A DNA stretch of 64,000 nt, taken from positions 1 to 64,000 of the forward strand of contig JAEUOU010000028.1 in the NCBI GenBank assembly GCA_016790575.1, in the 5' to 3' direction. Source of the DNA: Burkholderiaceae bacterium. Its GTDB lineage: Bacteria > Pseudomonadota > Gammaproteobacteria > Burkholderiales > Burkholderiaceae_C. Shown one piece after another: positions 10,308 to 19,562 of this stretch; position 1 is the first letter of the stretch; each line of letters opens with the position of its first letter. A program made the position numbers and the translations under genes. A model generated the notes under the pieces. It saw only the letters and a program-made list of their open reading frames with translations. It had not been told where the DNA came from and did not search any database.

Positions 10308-11111
10308 TCAGAAGAATGTAGCCACTGCGGCGTCGAGCGCGTCGCGCATGTCCGGGTCGTCGGTGATGGGGCGCACCAGGGCCACACGGCAGGCGGCCTG
10401 GGCCGGCACGCCCTGGGCGATCAGGCTGCCCGCGTAGATCAGCATGCGGGTGGAGATGCCTTCGTCCAGGCCGTGGCCCTTGAGGTTGCGCGCCCGCTCG
10501 GCGATACCAACCAGCTTGTCTGCCACCTCGGCGCCGACGCCGGTTTCGTGCGCCACGATCTCGGCCTCGATCGCGTGTTCGGGGTAGTTGAAATCCAGCG
10601 CGCCAAAGCGCTGCTTGGTGGACTGCTTGAGGTCCTTCATCAGGCTCTGGTAGCCCGGGTTGTAGGAGATGACGATCTGGAAGTCCGGGTGGGCCTTGAC
10701 CAGTTCGCCCTTTTTCTCCAGCGGGAGCACACGGCGGTTGTCGGTCAAGGGGTGGATAACCACGGTGGTGTCCTGCCGGGCTTCGACGACTTCGTCGAGG
10801 TAACAGATCGCGCCGTAGCGTGCGGCCATGGCCAGCGGGCCGTCCTGCCAGCGGGTGCCCTGGGCATCCAGCAGGAAACGGCCCACCAGATCGCTGGCAG
10901 TCATGTCTTCGTTGCAGGCCACAGTGATCAGCGGCCTGTTGAGCCTCCACGCCATGTATTCGACGAAACGTGTCTTGCCACAGCCGGTGGGGCCCTTGAG
11001 CATCATGGGCATGCGCACCGAGTACGCAGCCTCATACAACTCGACCTCGTCGGCGACGGGGCGGTAGTAGGGTTGTGTGGCGACGCGGTACGCGTCCAGA
11101 GTATCGCTCAT
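10308..11111 (-). CDS. cbbQ: CbbQ, MoxR-type AAA+ RuBisCO activase
   Basis: A 267-residue AAA+ ATPase of the MoxR class. Walker A is GPTGCGKT at residues 40-47; Walker B is AICYLDEV with the DE pair at 106-107; arginine-finger candidates follow in the STKQRFGAL region. CbbQ hexamers work with CbbO to reactivate form I RuBisCO. The start MSDTLDAYRV at 11111 lies 14 bp after cbbS; a longer frame upstream runs into cbbS and was rejected. Presence of cbbQ next to cbbLS is the hallmark of the form IAq operon type. Confidence 0.95.
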   Translation of the reverse strand: MSDTLDAYRVATQPYYRPVADEVELYEAAYSVRMPMMLKGPTGCGKTRFVEYMAWRLNRPLITVACNEDMTASDLVGRFLLDAQGTRWQDGPLAMAARYGAICYLDEVVEARQDTTVVIHPLTDNRRVLPLEKKGELVKAHPDFQIVISYNPGYQSLMKDLKQSTKQRFGALDFNYPEHAIEAEIVAHETGVGAEVADKLVGIAERARNLKGHGLDEGISTRMLIYAGSLIAQGVPAQAACRVALVRPITDDPDMRDALDAAVATFF

Positions 11112-11125
11112 GGGCCCCACCCCTT

Positions 11126-11479
11126 TCAGACGGTCTTTCCGCGGTAGATCACCATCGACGCGCCTTGCGACTGCTTGAAGTTGTCGTAGCCGATCAGGCG
11201 TACATGGTTGTCCGGATTGGCCTGGCGGCAGGCTTCGCACTCGGCCAGCACCTTGTCCACATCGGTCTCACCGAACATGGGCAGTTTCCACATGTACCAG
11301 TACGAGTCCATCAGGTACTGCGGCTCGGTGTGCTCGATCGCGGGATTCAGGCCCTTCTTGACCAGGTACTCGACCTGTTTGCGGATCTCATCCTTGGTCA
11401 TGGCGGGCAAGTAAGAGAAAGTCTCGAACTTGCGGCTGGAGGGGTCGGAGAGGCGGCTGTGATAGTCCTGCATGCTCAT
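11126..11479 (-). CDS. cbbS: RuBisCO small subunit (form I)
   Basis: A 117-residue small subunit with the family motifs [10 protein letters not shown], a [13 protein letters not shown] segment, and [12 protein letters not shown]. It completes the L8S8 holoenzyme with CbbL. The N-terminal extension begins [10 protein letters not shown], as in form IA enzymes linked to cbbQ rather than to carboxysome genes. An internal ATG at 11473 is also possible; the ATG at 11479 has AGAAG upstream. It starts 35 bp after cbbL. Confidence 0.96.
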   Translation of the reverse strand: MSMQDYHSRLSDPSSRKFETFSYLPAMTKDEIRKQVEYLVKKGLNPAIEHTEPQYLMDSYWYMWKLPMFGETDVDKVLAECEACRQANPDNHVRLIGYDNFKQSQGASMVIYRGKTV

Positions 11480-11514
11480 GATGTGCTTCTTTCAGAGGGT
11501 TCGATGGAGCGGGT

Positions 11515-12936
11515 TCACTTGTGGGCGATGTCGAGTTTGTCCACCGTGTCGAACTCGAACTTGATCTCTTTCCAGGTCTCCATGGCGATCTTGAGTTCGG
11601 GCGAGTGTTTGGCGGCTTCGCTCAGTACGGCCTTGCCCTCTTTCTCCACCGCGACGCCTTCGTTGCGCGCCTTGACGCAGGCTTCCAGCGCGACACGGTT
11701 GGCGGCTGCGCCAGCGGCGTTGCCCCAGGGGTGACCGAGCGTGCCGCCGCCGAACTGCAGCACCGAATCGTCGCCGAAGATGTTGACCAGGGCCGGCATG
11801 TGCCAGACGTGGATACCGCCGGAGGCCACGGGCATGACGCCGGGCATGGAGCCGAAGTCCTGGTCGAAGAAGATGCCGCGGCTGCGGTCTTCCTTGATGA
11901 ACTCGTCACGCATGATGTCAATCCAGCCCAGGGTGGAAGCGCGGTCGCCTTCGAGCTTGCCCACCACGGTTCCGGAGTGCAGGTGGTCGCCGCCGGACAG
12001 GCGCAGGCACTTGGTCAACACTCGGAAATGGATGCCGTGGTGCGGATTGCGGTCGATCACGGCGTGCATCGCCCGGTGGATGTGCAGCAACATGCCGTTG
12101 TCGCGGCACCAGTTGGCCAGACCGGTATTGGCACAGAAGCCGCCGGTCAGGTAGTCGTGCATGATGATCGGCGAGCCGATTTCCTTGGCGTACTCGGCGC
12201 GCTTGTACATCTCTTCAGGCGTGGGGGCGGTCACGTTCAGGTAGTGGCCTTTGCGCTCGCCGGTCTCGCGCTCGGCCTTCTCGATGGCTTCCTGCACGAA
12301 GTCGAATCGCTGGCGCCAGCGCATGAAGGGCTGGCTGTTGACGTTCTCGTCGTCCTTGGTGAAGTCCAGCCCCCCACGCAGGCATTCGTACACGGCACGC
12401 CCATAGTTCTTGCCTGACAGACCGAGCTTGGGTTTGATGGTGCAGCCCAGCAACGGACGGCCGTACTTGTTCATCATGTCCCGCTCGACCTGGATGCCAT
12501 GGGGCGGGCCACCACAGGTCTTCACGTAAGCGATCGGGAAACGGATGTCTTCGAGCCGCAAGGCCCGCAATGCCTTGAAACCGAAGACGTTGCCCACCAG
12601 GGAGGTCAGCACGTTGACCACCGAACCTTCCTCGAAGAGGTCGATCGGATAGGCTACAAAAGCGTAGAAGCAGGTGTCGTCACCGGGCACGTCTTCAATG
12701 CGGTAGGCGCGGCCCTTGTAGTAATCCAGGTCGGTCAGCAGGTCGGTCCAGACCGTGGTCCAGGTACCCGTGGACGACTCGGCGGCCACGGCGGCGGCCA
12801 CTTCCTCCCGATCGACCCCGGGCTGGGGCGTGATCTTGAACACCGCCAGAATGTCGGTGTCCTTGACGGTGTACTGGGGCTCCCAGTAGGTGCTGCGGTA
12901 TTCCTTGACACCGGCGTTGTAGGTCTTGACGGCCAT
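11515..12936 (-). CDS. cbbL: RuBisCO large subunit (form I)
   Basis: A 473-residue form I large subunit, the usual length. The active-site motif [10 protein letters not shown] carries the carbamylated Lys194 with Asp196 and Glu197. KPKLGLS supplies Lys168 and Lys170, and the loop and C-terminal parts follow ([18 protein letters not shown]). It carboxylates ribulose 1,5-bisphosphate. The ATG at 12936 ([14 protein letters not shown]) is the family start; an in-frame extension upstream crosses the promoter and is not real. It is first in cbbLSQO plus one small gene and divergent from a second cbbR. Confidence 0.97.
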   Translation of the reverse strand: MAVKTYNAGVKEYRSTYWEPQYTVKDTDILAVFKITPQPGVDREEVAAAVAAESSTGTWTTVWTDLLTDLDYYKGRAYRIEDVPGDDTCFYAFVAYPIDLFEEGSVVNVLTSLVGNVFGFKALRALRLEDIRFPIAYVKTCGGPPHGIQVERDMMNKYGRPLLGCTIKPKLGLSGKNYGRAVYECLRGGLDFTKDDENVNSQPFMRWRQRFDFVQEAIEKAERETGERKGHYLNVTAPTPEEMYKRAEYAKEIGSPIIMHDYLTGGFCANTGLANWCRDNGMLLHIHRAMHAVIDRNPHHGIHFRVLTKCLRLSGGDHLHSGTVVGKLEGDRASTLGWIDIMRDEFIKEDRSRGIFFDQDFGSMPGVMPVASGGIHVWHMPALVNIFGDDSVLQFGGGTLGHPWGNAAGAAANRVALEACVKARNEGVAVEKEGKAVLSEAAKHSPELKIAMETWKEIKFEFDTVDKLDIAHK

Positions 12937-13049
12937 GCGTATTGCTCCAATTCGGGTAATGAACGACTCACTGAGGTGCCCAAAGCGGTCCGCACTGTGC
13001 TGCGATGGGGCGCTCCTGCTCTGAACTGGTGCGGATTCTGTCGGCCCTG

Positions 13050-13105
13050 AACAATAAATAAAAGTAAAATGTTTAGACGATAATGTTTTATAAAAATAAA
13101 TCGTT
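13050..13105. promoter_or_regulatory. cbbL/cbbR divergent operator region
   Basis: The 180-bp gap contains a very A+T-rich block around 13052-13102, with TTAGACGATAA (TTA-N5-TAA) and repeated ATGTTT elements in an otherwise G+C-rich background. A LysR regulator is divergent from cbbL, so this is the expected CbbR binding region. It does not visibly share the TTATATTCA repeats of the first cbb operator. Confidence 0.5.
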
Positions 13106-13116
13106 CCGACACGCCC

Positions 13117-14052
13117 ATGAACCTGCGTCACGTCACGTTGAACCAGTTGCGCATCTTTCTCGCGGTCGCGCGCAACAAAAGTTTTGCCCGTGCGGCCGAG
13201 GAACTGCATCTCTCGCCGCCCACACTGTCCTTGCAGGTCAAACAGTTGTCAGAAACCGTGGGCCAGCCGCTGTTCGAGCAACTGGGCAAGAAGATCTACC
13301 TGACCGCTTCCGGAACGACGCTGGCCGAAGCAAGCGAGGACATCGAAGCGCGCTTGCAGCGGCTGGCCGAGGACCTTGCCGCGCTGCAAGGTGTGGAGCG
13401 CGGCAGCCTCAAACTCGCCATCCTGACCACGGTGAAGTACACCGTGCCCAAGTTGCTGGGCGGCTTTTGCGCCGCGCACCCGGGTATCGAGGTAGCGATG
13501 GTGGTGGGCAACCGGGAGAAGCTGCTGCAACGCCTGGCCGGCAACGAGGACGACCTCTACATCATGGGTCAGCCCCCCGAGCAGATGAACGTGATCAGCG
13601 AGGAACTTGCCGACAACCCCCTGGTGCTGGTAGCGCCACCCGAGCATCCGCTGGTGGGGCAGAGGGGCATCGCGCCGAAAAAACTCGCGCACGAGCCGTT
13701 CATCCTGCGCGAACCCGGCTCGGGAACCCGACTGACCGCAGAGAAATTCTTCGCCAGTCAGGGCCTCGTGCTCAGAAATCGACTGGAGGTCGGCAGCAAT
13801 GAGGCCATCAAACAAACCGTGGCCGGGGGCCTGGGACTGGCGGTGCTGTCAATTCACACCGTCGCGGCGGAACTGGCTCTTGGCGAACTGGCACAACTCG
13901 ATGTGCAGGGCTTCCCGCTGATCCGCCGCTGGCATGTGGTCTATCCGCGCGGCAAGCGCCTTTCGGCAGCTGCCACCGCGTTCAAGGACTGGCTCTTCAC
14001 CCACAGCACCCAAACGGGCAGTTCGCCCATGGCCAACCCGCGGCCCGCCTGA
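13117..14052 (+). CDS. cbbR: LysR-type regulator CbbR (copy 2)
   Basis: A 311-residue LysR-family regulator. The HTH region reads [36 protein letters not shown]-like at residues 8-43, followed by an effector domain with [20 protein letters not shown]. It is divergent from cbbL by 180 bp and so is the likely activator of RuBisCO expression. The copy at 6648 shares the same architecture but is only moderately similar, suggesting an old duplication or separate acquisition. Confidence 0.9.
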   Translation: MNLRHVTLNQLRIFLAVARNKSFARAAEELHLSPPTLSLQVKQLSETVGQPLFEQLGKKIYLTASGTTLAEASEDIEARLQRLAEDLAALQGVERGSLKLAILTTVKYTVPKLLGGFCAAHPGIEVAMVVGNREKLLQRLAGNEDDLYIMGQPPEQMNVISEELADNPLVLVAPPEHPLVGQRGIAPKKLAHEPFILREPGSGTRLTAEKFFASQGLVLRNRLEVGSNEAIKQTVAGGLGLAVLSIHTVAAELALGELAQLDVQGFPLIRRWHVVYPRGKRLSAAATAFKDWLFTHSTQTGSSPMANPRPA

Positions 14053-14086
14053 TCGCCACACCTGCCAGGGCAAGGGTCCGACAAGC

Positions 14087-15190
14087 TTATTGCGCCAGGC
14101 CCAGGAACTCAACCATGTCCAGCCCCAAGGGACGATCGGGCATCGTCACGAGCGCGCGTCGCCCGGTACGGACACTCCCACGCAGGAGCACATTGGTCTG
14201 GGTGGTAGCTGCGATCGCCCAGTCGGGCGCGTTCGGATTGCTGAAGAACTTCAGGACCGTGCTTACCGGCTCGCCAACCGGGGTCGACTGGGTCGCCATG
14301 GCGAAAAGTCCATCCAGCGGCGTGAACATCACTGGCCCGGTGTGCATGACCACGTTCAAACGAAACGGGGGAAGCCCCCGATCAGCGAACTTCTGCTGAA
14401 TGAAGGAATCAATTCGCCGGCAGCCGTCTTGCAGGCCCAGCGCAGCCTTTGCCGCCCGCAGCGCATGGTTGACCGAATGGGTGTCTGCAGAGTTGACAAA
14501 AACGCACAACATGCCGTCACCGACGAACTGCATGTGCCGTGCCCCGAACAGATGAACCGTGTCGCCGACGCTGGAGTAGAACTTGGTCACCAGATCACCC
14601 AGTTCATGGGGCGCGAGCCGCTGCGTCCACTTTGCATAATCACGCATGTCCGCGAACAGTGCGGTCGCGCTCGGATGTCGCTCATGGGCATCGGTCTGCC
14701 CCGCCTCCGGCCACTGCATCGACAGCTCTTTGGCCATGCGCTTTTCGTAAAGCTGCGTAATCTTTTCCTGCTGTACCGCTAGCGCCTTGTCGACCGCCTG
14801 AGCCCGCACCGCCTCGACCCGCCCCCGCTTGTTCAACTGGGCAACGGCCGCCTCTCTCAGCTCCTGCGCCTTGAATGGCTTGGTGAGGTAGTCGTCCGCA
14901 CCAGCTGTCATGCCGTGGCGCATGTTGGCTCGATCCTGCAAGGACGTGAGCAGAATGATGGGGGTGGTGGCCGTCGCCTCGGAGGCGCGAACGGCCTCCA
15001 GGACGCCGAATCCGTCCATCACCGGCATACGAACATCACTGATGATCAGATCAGGAAGGTGCTCGCGGATCAGTGCCAGGCCCTGGGCACCGTCTTCGGC
15101 CACCACGACCTGGTAGCCCTCCTTGCGCATCACGGCGGAAACCAGCACGCGCGTGCTGGCATCGTCTTCGATCACCACAACCAACGGCAT
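14087..15190 (-). CDS. Response regulator with a degenerate class III cyclase-like output domain
   Basis: A 367-residue protein. Residues 3-120 form a CheY-like receiver with phosphoacceptor Asp52 (LIISDVRMPVMDG). A helical linker (about 121-165) leads to a class III nucleotidyl cyclase fold. Both metal aspartates are present (Asp181 in LFADMRDY, Asp225 in FVGDGMLCVF). The usual base-selecting Lys is Gln221, and the catalytic Asn/Arg pair appears as Ser310 and Lys314. Cyclase activity is therefore doubtful. The ATG at 15190 has GGAG seven bases upstream. It is divergent from the hybrid kinase at 15600, a likely partner. It may be a nucleotide-binding or protein-interaction output. Confidence 0.82.
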   Translation of the reverse strand: MPLVVVIEDDASTRVLVSAVMRKEGYQVVVAEDGAQGLALIREHLPDLIISDVRMPVMDGFGVLEAVRASEATATTPIILLTSLQDRANMRHGMTAGADDYLTKPFKAQELREAAVAQLNKRGRVEAVRAQAVDKALAVQQEKITQLYEKRMAKELSMQWPEAGQTDAHERHPSATALFADMRDYAKWTQRLAPHELGDLVTKFYSSVGDTVHLFGARHMQFVGDGMLCVFVNSADTHSVNHALRAAKAALGLQDGCRRIDSFIQQKFADRGLPPFRLNVVMHTGPVMFTPLDGLFAMATQSTPVGEPVSTVLKFFSNPNAPDWAIAATTQTNVLLRGSVRTGRRALVTMPDRPLGLDMVEFLGLAQ

Positions 15191-15599
15191 CACATTACTC
15201 CAACAACCGGCAGCACTTTCCTGTTCGCGTCCTCACGGTTCCGGGTCACTCCTGGGACACCAAGTGACTGCCCGAACTGAACTCGTGGCCGAAGAGCCCG
15301 TATTGTGACCAGTGAAGCGCGCCCTTTGCGACAAATTGGCGAGTGAATTACCCCGGCTTTCCCCAAGGCCAACCCCTGACCGGCGGGCTGGTCAGACAGG
15401 AAATACTCCATTGGTACGCGTTTTTGTGTCACTGGCGACCGAGTTTCCGCCGACGTACTCGAAGCGTTCGCTCGCAGTGGCAACCGCCCCACACGCCGCT
15501 AGAGTTTCCGGTGCGATTCCTCCATACTGCGACATCCCCGGTTGAAGTTCCGATACGTCCCACGAGACTCCTCCCCGCCCGCCTCGTGCCGATCCGCAC
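15191..15599. other. Long divergent intergenic region (409 bp)
   Basis: This is the gap between the receiver/cyclase-like gene and the hybrid histidine kinase. Short open frames here lack coding character. Apart from the GGAG site of the left gene I saw no clear operator, RNA structure or terminator. The length would allow two divergent promoters and control sites. Confidence 0.5.
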
Positions 15600-18500
15600 A
15601 TGAAACAGTTCTCGATTCGCAGCCTGCTCGGCCTCAGTTTGCTGCTTCTTGTTCTGCTTCCGGCCATCGGTCTGGGGTATCTGCTGATCCAGCGTGATCT
15701 GGCCTCGGTTGACGAATTGGCCTCGCGGACCCTCAGGGAGGCGGCCTTGCGCGGGCAAACAGCCGTTCAGGCCCATCTGCGCCACGCAACCCGCGCTCTT
15801 GACGGGATGGCGCCGGAAGGCGCGACAAGCCCGCAGAGGACCCGCACATCGGAATGGGTGAGTGATCCCGCCCTTTTTGCGCCGATGGCCATCGCGCTGG
15901 CCCGTTCTTCGCCGGACCTGCGTTTCATCTACTTCACCGGTGCCGACGGTCGTACACATGGCGTCGAGAACGCGGCCGATGGGCTACGTTTCGGCGGGCG
16001 CGGAGCTCTGGACAACGGGGCCCGCGTTTTTTCGTCGAGCACGGCCAAGTCGCCGCTCAGGCTTGCCGAAACGGCTGGCCAGAGCGCGGCACCGGGCAAC
16101 CGCCCCTGGACCGACGCCGCATTGCAGGCCAAGGCCCGGGTGTTTTCACCGGTCACGCTGTCGACAATCAACAAACAGCTGTTGCTCACGGTTTCTCAGC
16201 CGGTCTATGACGGTGAAGGCGCAGCTGCCGGTGTGCTGGGGGTCGATCTGCGCCTTGAGGCCTTGTCCAGCCTGTTGCGCTCCCAACCGGTCTCACCCAA
16301 TGGCGTGGCGTATGTAGTGGATGAAAACGGCTTTCTGCTGGCCAGCAGCACCGATACGCTGACAACGCACCTCAAGGACGGGCAGCCGGCCTTGCGCACG
16401 CCGCACAGCAGTTCCAACGGACTTGTGCGGGCCAGCTATGCAGCGGTGGAACAGCAATGGGCGGCGGCGCCCGGTCTTCGCGAGAATCCTGCCGACCACA
16501 GTGTTCGCCTGGCGAACGGGGATGAACCCCTCTTCAGCCGTGTGGCCCGCGTCGGTAGCGCCGATGGCCTGCAATGGAGACTGGTGGTGGCGGCCCCTGA
16601 GGGCGACTTTCGCGTCATGAGCCAATCGGGGTTGATCGCGTTGCTGATGGGCATCGGCGCGCTGATGCTCGCCGGTGGGCTGATTGGCGTCTACAGCGCA
16701 AACCACATGGCCAACTACCTGCTTTATCTGAGGCGTGGGGTGGAAAGTCTGCATGATGGATTCGCGCTAGATCGGGTTCCACCGACGCCTGTACAAGAGC
16801 TGGCCGCTTTGACGCAGGCCATGGTTGATTGCAACCTGCAGCGACAGGACCGGAACTTCGACTCGCTTGCCGGCCCGGTCACGTATCCCCCCTCCATGCC
16901 CCTGCTGCCCGACGGGCAGGTGCAAGCGCTGCAAGACGAACTGTTCGCGCGAACGACCGAACTGGCGGCGGCTCGCGACCTCGCGATGAGCGCAACACGC
17001 AGCAAATCGGCTTTTCTTGCCGTCATCAGTCACGAGCTGCGCACACCGTTGAACGGGGTGGTCGGCATGGGCTCACTTCTGGCCCACACGACCCTCAACG
17101 AAGAGCAGCGCAACTACCTGCGGATTCTGAGCCTGTCCAGCCAGCAGTTGCAATCGGTATTTGACGAAATCCTGGAGTTCTCCCGGACCCATTCCGGCGA
17201 ATTGTTCCTGCGGACGGAGCCCCTGAACGTGCGCGATGTGGTCGTGCAAGCCTGCGAATCCGCCGTCGAACCCGCGCAGGCCAAGGGCCTGCAATTGCTG
17301 GTGGACGTACCGGGCGAGGTTTTCCGCCCTGGCCGAGGCCGCGTGCCCTGGGTTACCCAGGGCGACCCCACCCGACTGGCACAGGTTGTCAGTCACCTGT
17401 TGCTGAACGCCGTCAAGTTCACCGAAGCCGGAAGCATTTCCGTCAAGGTACGACCATTCGTCCAAGCGAATCCCGCAGCGCTGCCGATGCTTGAAGTTCG
17501 GGTCCAGGACACCGGCCAGGGGATTGCGTCCGACCAGTTGGGCAACATTTTTCTGCCGTTCACCCAGCTGGACTCTTCCACCAGCCGCAAGCACTCCGGC
17601 ACCGGCCTGGGTCTGGCGACCTGCAAACGCCTGGTGGAGTTGATGGGCGGCGAGATCAATGTCGAAAGCAAGCCCGGCAAAGGTTCCCTGTTCTGGTTTA
17701 CTGCTCTGGCTCCGTGGGCCGACACCGATGCGGTAGCCGAGGACGCCCCGGAGGTCGAAATGCTGACCCGGCCGGTTGCAACCGATCAGGAAACGAGTAC
17801 ACCGGCCGTTTTGGTTGTCGATGACAACCCGATCAATCTGGAAGTTGCCTGCGCGATGCTGCTGAAGCTAGGGTACAAAGTCCTCAAGGCAAAGGGCGGG
17901 CAGGAAGCCATCGACAGCGTTGCCGCAGCACTGGAACGGGGCGAGTGGCTGGGCGCCGTGTTGATGGACGTGCACATGCCCGAGGTCGACGGCATCGAGG
18001 CGACCCGGGCCATTGTCTCGGCCCATGGCAAGTTCGCGCCGCCGATCATCGCCCTGACGGCGGGTGATTCGCGCGAAGACATGCAACGATGCATGGATGC
18101 CGGGATGGTCGAATACCTGACCAAACCGCTGCAACTGCGTGCACTGGTGAAGGCCCTCGACCACTGGGTCAAGGGCGAGACCACGCAGCCCAGGAACGGC
18201 GACGACGCGAACGAGGAAGCCCCGCCATCGCGGTCAACGGATGCCGACATGGCTGCCGAAGCGCCGACACCGATGCGGTTCAGCGATACGGAAGCGGCCA
18301 TGCCCATGGGTCTGGTGGATTTCGACCGGTTGAACGAGTTCCGGGAGTTTGACGATCCCGAACTGACGATGACCCGGGAAGTCATCGGCCTGCTCATTCA
18401 TGAGGCACCTGTCCACCTGGCATCCATCGAGCAGGCAATCATGAACGGCGATGCCGAGCGGTTGAGCCTGGCCGCCCACTCCTTGCGCGGGACTGCCAGC

Positions 18501-18653
18501 AACGTAGGCGCCCTGACCTTGCAACACCTGTGCGGAGTGCTCGAACGGGCAACCGACGAAGCCAAGGCGGTCCCGGACGATGCAACCAGTTACCTGGTCG
18601 CCTTGCGCTTTGCCTGGCGCCGCACCCGACCGCTACTCGAAAACTGGCACTGA
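15600..18653 (+). CDS. Hybrid sensor histidine kinase with extracytoplasmic sensor, receiver and HPt domains
   Basis: A 1017-residue membrane kinase. It has an N-terminal membrane helix (residues 9-28), a large periplasmic Cache-like sensor, and a second helix near 341-362. A HisKA domain carries phospho-His478 (VISHELRTPLNG). The ATPase domain has DTGQGIA and GTGLGLATC. A receiver carries Asp790 (LMDVHMPEVDG), and a C-terminal HPt carries His960 (AAHSLRGTASNVGA). It forms a complete His-Asp-His phosphorelay in one chain, so the final acceptor should be a separate receiver; the divergent receiver-cyclase-like protein is the obvious candidate. The ligand is unknown. Confidence 0.92.
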   Translation: MKQFSIRSLLGLSLLLLVLLPAIGLGYLLIQRDLASVDELASRTLREAALRGQTAVQAHLRHATRALDGMAPEGATSPQRTRTSEWVSDPALFAPMAIALARSSPDLRFIYFTGADGRTHGVENAADGLRFGGRGALDNGARVFSSSTAKSPLRLAETAGQSAAPGNRPWTDAALQAKARVFSPVTLSTINKQLLLTVSQPVYDGEGAAAGVLGVDLRLEALSSLLRSQPVSPNGVAYVVDENGFLLASSTDTLTTHLKDGQPALRTPHSSSNGLVRASYAAVEQQWAAAPGLRENPADHSVRLANGDEPLFSRVARVGSADGLQWRLVVAAPEGDFRVMSQSGLIALLMGIGALMLAGGLIGVYSANHMANYLLYLRRGVESLHDGFALDRVPPTPVQELAALTQAMVDCNLQRQDRNFDSLAGPVTYPPSMPLLPDGQVQALQDELFARTTELAAARDLAMSATRSKSAFLAVISHELRTPLNGVVGMGSLLAHTTLNEEQRNYLRILSLSSQQLQSVFDEILEFSRTHSGELFLRTEPLNVRDVVVQACESAVEPAQAKGLQLLVDVPGEVFRPGRGRVPWVTQGDPTRLAQVVSHLLLNAVKFTEAGSISVKVRPFVQANPAALPMLEVRVQDTGQGIASDQLGNIFLPFTQLDSSTSRKHSGTGLGLATCKRLVELMGGEINVESKPGKGSLFWFTALAPWADTDAVAEDAPEVEMLTRPVATDQETSTPAVLVVDDNPINLEVACAMLLKLGYKVLKAKGGQEAIDSVAAALERGEWLGAVLMDVHMPEVDGIEATRAIVSAHGKFAPPIIALTAGDSREDMQRCMDAGMVEYLTKPLQLRALVKALDHWVKGETTQPRNGDDANEEAPPSRSTDADMAAEAPTPMRFSDTEAAMPMGLVDFDRLNEFREFDDPELTMTREVIGLLIHEAPVHLASIEQAIMNGDAERLSLAAHSLRGTASNVGALTLQHLCGVLERATDEAKAVPDDATSYLVALRFAWRRTRPLLENWH

Positions 18654-18742
18654 ACGGCAGGCAAGCGGCCTGCGGCACAGTCCCGGCGCACAAGCCACGG
18701 TTTTTGATTCGCGCTGCGCGGCCCCTTGGAGTGAATGCCGAT

Positions 18743-19207
18743 TCAGTGCCGCGCGGGAGTGTTCGTCCGCGCGGCTGCGTCGAAGCCCCCTTTGGCCTTC
18801 CATTCCTCCATTCCGCCCTGGAGGATGCGGACGTTCTCCCACCCGGCGACCCGTAGCGCAAAGCCCGCCTGCGCCGACAAGGATCCCGTGTTGCAGTAGA
18901 CCAGTACCGACCGGTTCTTCGGAATCTCGTTTCGCCGGGCCAGCACCTGACGCCAGTCCATGTTGATCGCGCCAGGAATATGCCCTTTGGCAAACTGGCC
19001 GGCATCACGGGCGTCGATCACGAAGATGCGCGGCCACTCGTCTCGCGGAATCTGCTCAGGAAAAATCACGCCCCCGCCGTAGTCCACAAACTCCAGATAG
19101 CCGGCCATCTCGTCAATGGCAATGGCCTTGCTGTCGGCCCGGGCCAAAGGTGCGCAGAACATGCTGACCGCCAGCACCGCCAGGGAGAGCCGAGTTGTCA
19201 AATGCAT
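18743..19207 (-). CDS. Periplasmic rhodanese-like protein
   Basis: A 154-residue protein with a Sec signal peptide (MHLTTRLSLAVLAVSMFCAPLARA) and one rhodanese domain. The active-site Cys105 lies in YCNTGSLS, and DARDAGQFAKGHIPGAINMDW is the CH2A motif. It is likely a sulfur carrier or sulfurtransferase in the periplasm. A textbook AGGAGG lies upstream of the ATG at 19207, deciding the start against an upstream candidate at 19246. TTATATT occurs twice just upstream (19231-19237 and 19247-19253). It stands alone between the hybrid kinase and parA. Confidence 0.86.
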   Translation of the reverse strand: MHLTTRLSLAVLAVSMFCAPLARADSKAIAIDEMAGYLEFVDYGGGVIFPEQIPRDEWPRIFVIDARDAGQFAKGHIPGAINMDWRQVLARRNEIPKNRSVLVYCNTGSLSAQAGFALRVAGWENVRILQGGMEEWKAKGGFDAAARTNTPARH

Positions 19208-19562
19208 GTTGCCTCCTGAAACACCGTTCTTTATATTGCCAGTCACTTATATTTTATCGTGGCCACCGAATCCTTGCTCGAACCGTTGCGGCTGGCGCCG
19301 CTGCGCAGGCGAAACCCGCTGACCGCTTCGGGCTTTCGGTCGTACCCCCGCTCCAAGGTCCCGGCCGCCCGCGCAGCAGCCAGCCAACGACACCGGGGCC
19401 TGCAGGCGAGACAGCCCGAAAGCCTGACAACACAGGCCAGCCCGCGTGCATCCACCGCCGAGGATTGGTGGGCCTTCCGCCTTGTACCCAGCGCGAAAAG
19501 GTCAATAATTGCTATCGAAAGATGACTTCCGCTGCCCCCAAGGGGCCCGCGATCGTTCGCCC
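19208..19562. other. Intergenic region (355 bp) with promoter repeats and one dispersed repeat
   Basis: It holds the promoter side of the rhodanese gene (two TTATATT boxes spaced 16 bp), a G+C-rich non-coding stretch, repeat copy B at 19485-19515 and the palindrome-like CCCCAAGGGG near 19536-19545. No convincing gene was found in any frame. Confidence 0.55.
19485..19515. repeat. Dispersed intergenic repeat, copy B
   Basis: The copy reads TACCCAGCGCGAAAAGGTC then AATAATTGCTAT. It lies 47 bp beyond the 3' end of parA. Read outward from parA, the GATAGC end comes first and CTGGGTA last. Confidence 0.72.

Noticed and set aside
11240-13209. Longer N-terminal extensions of cbbQ (to 11240) and cbbL (to 13209)
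   Set aside because: The extensions run into cbbS and the promoter; the shorter starts match family N-termini.
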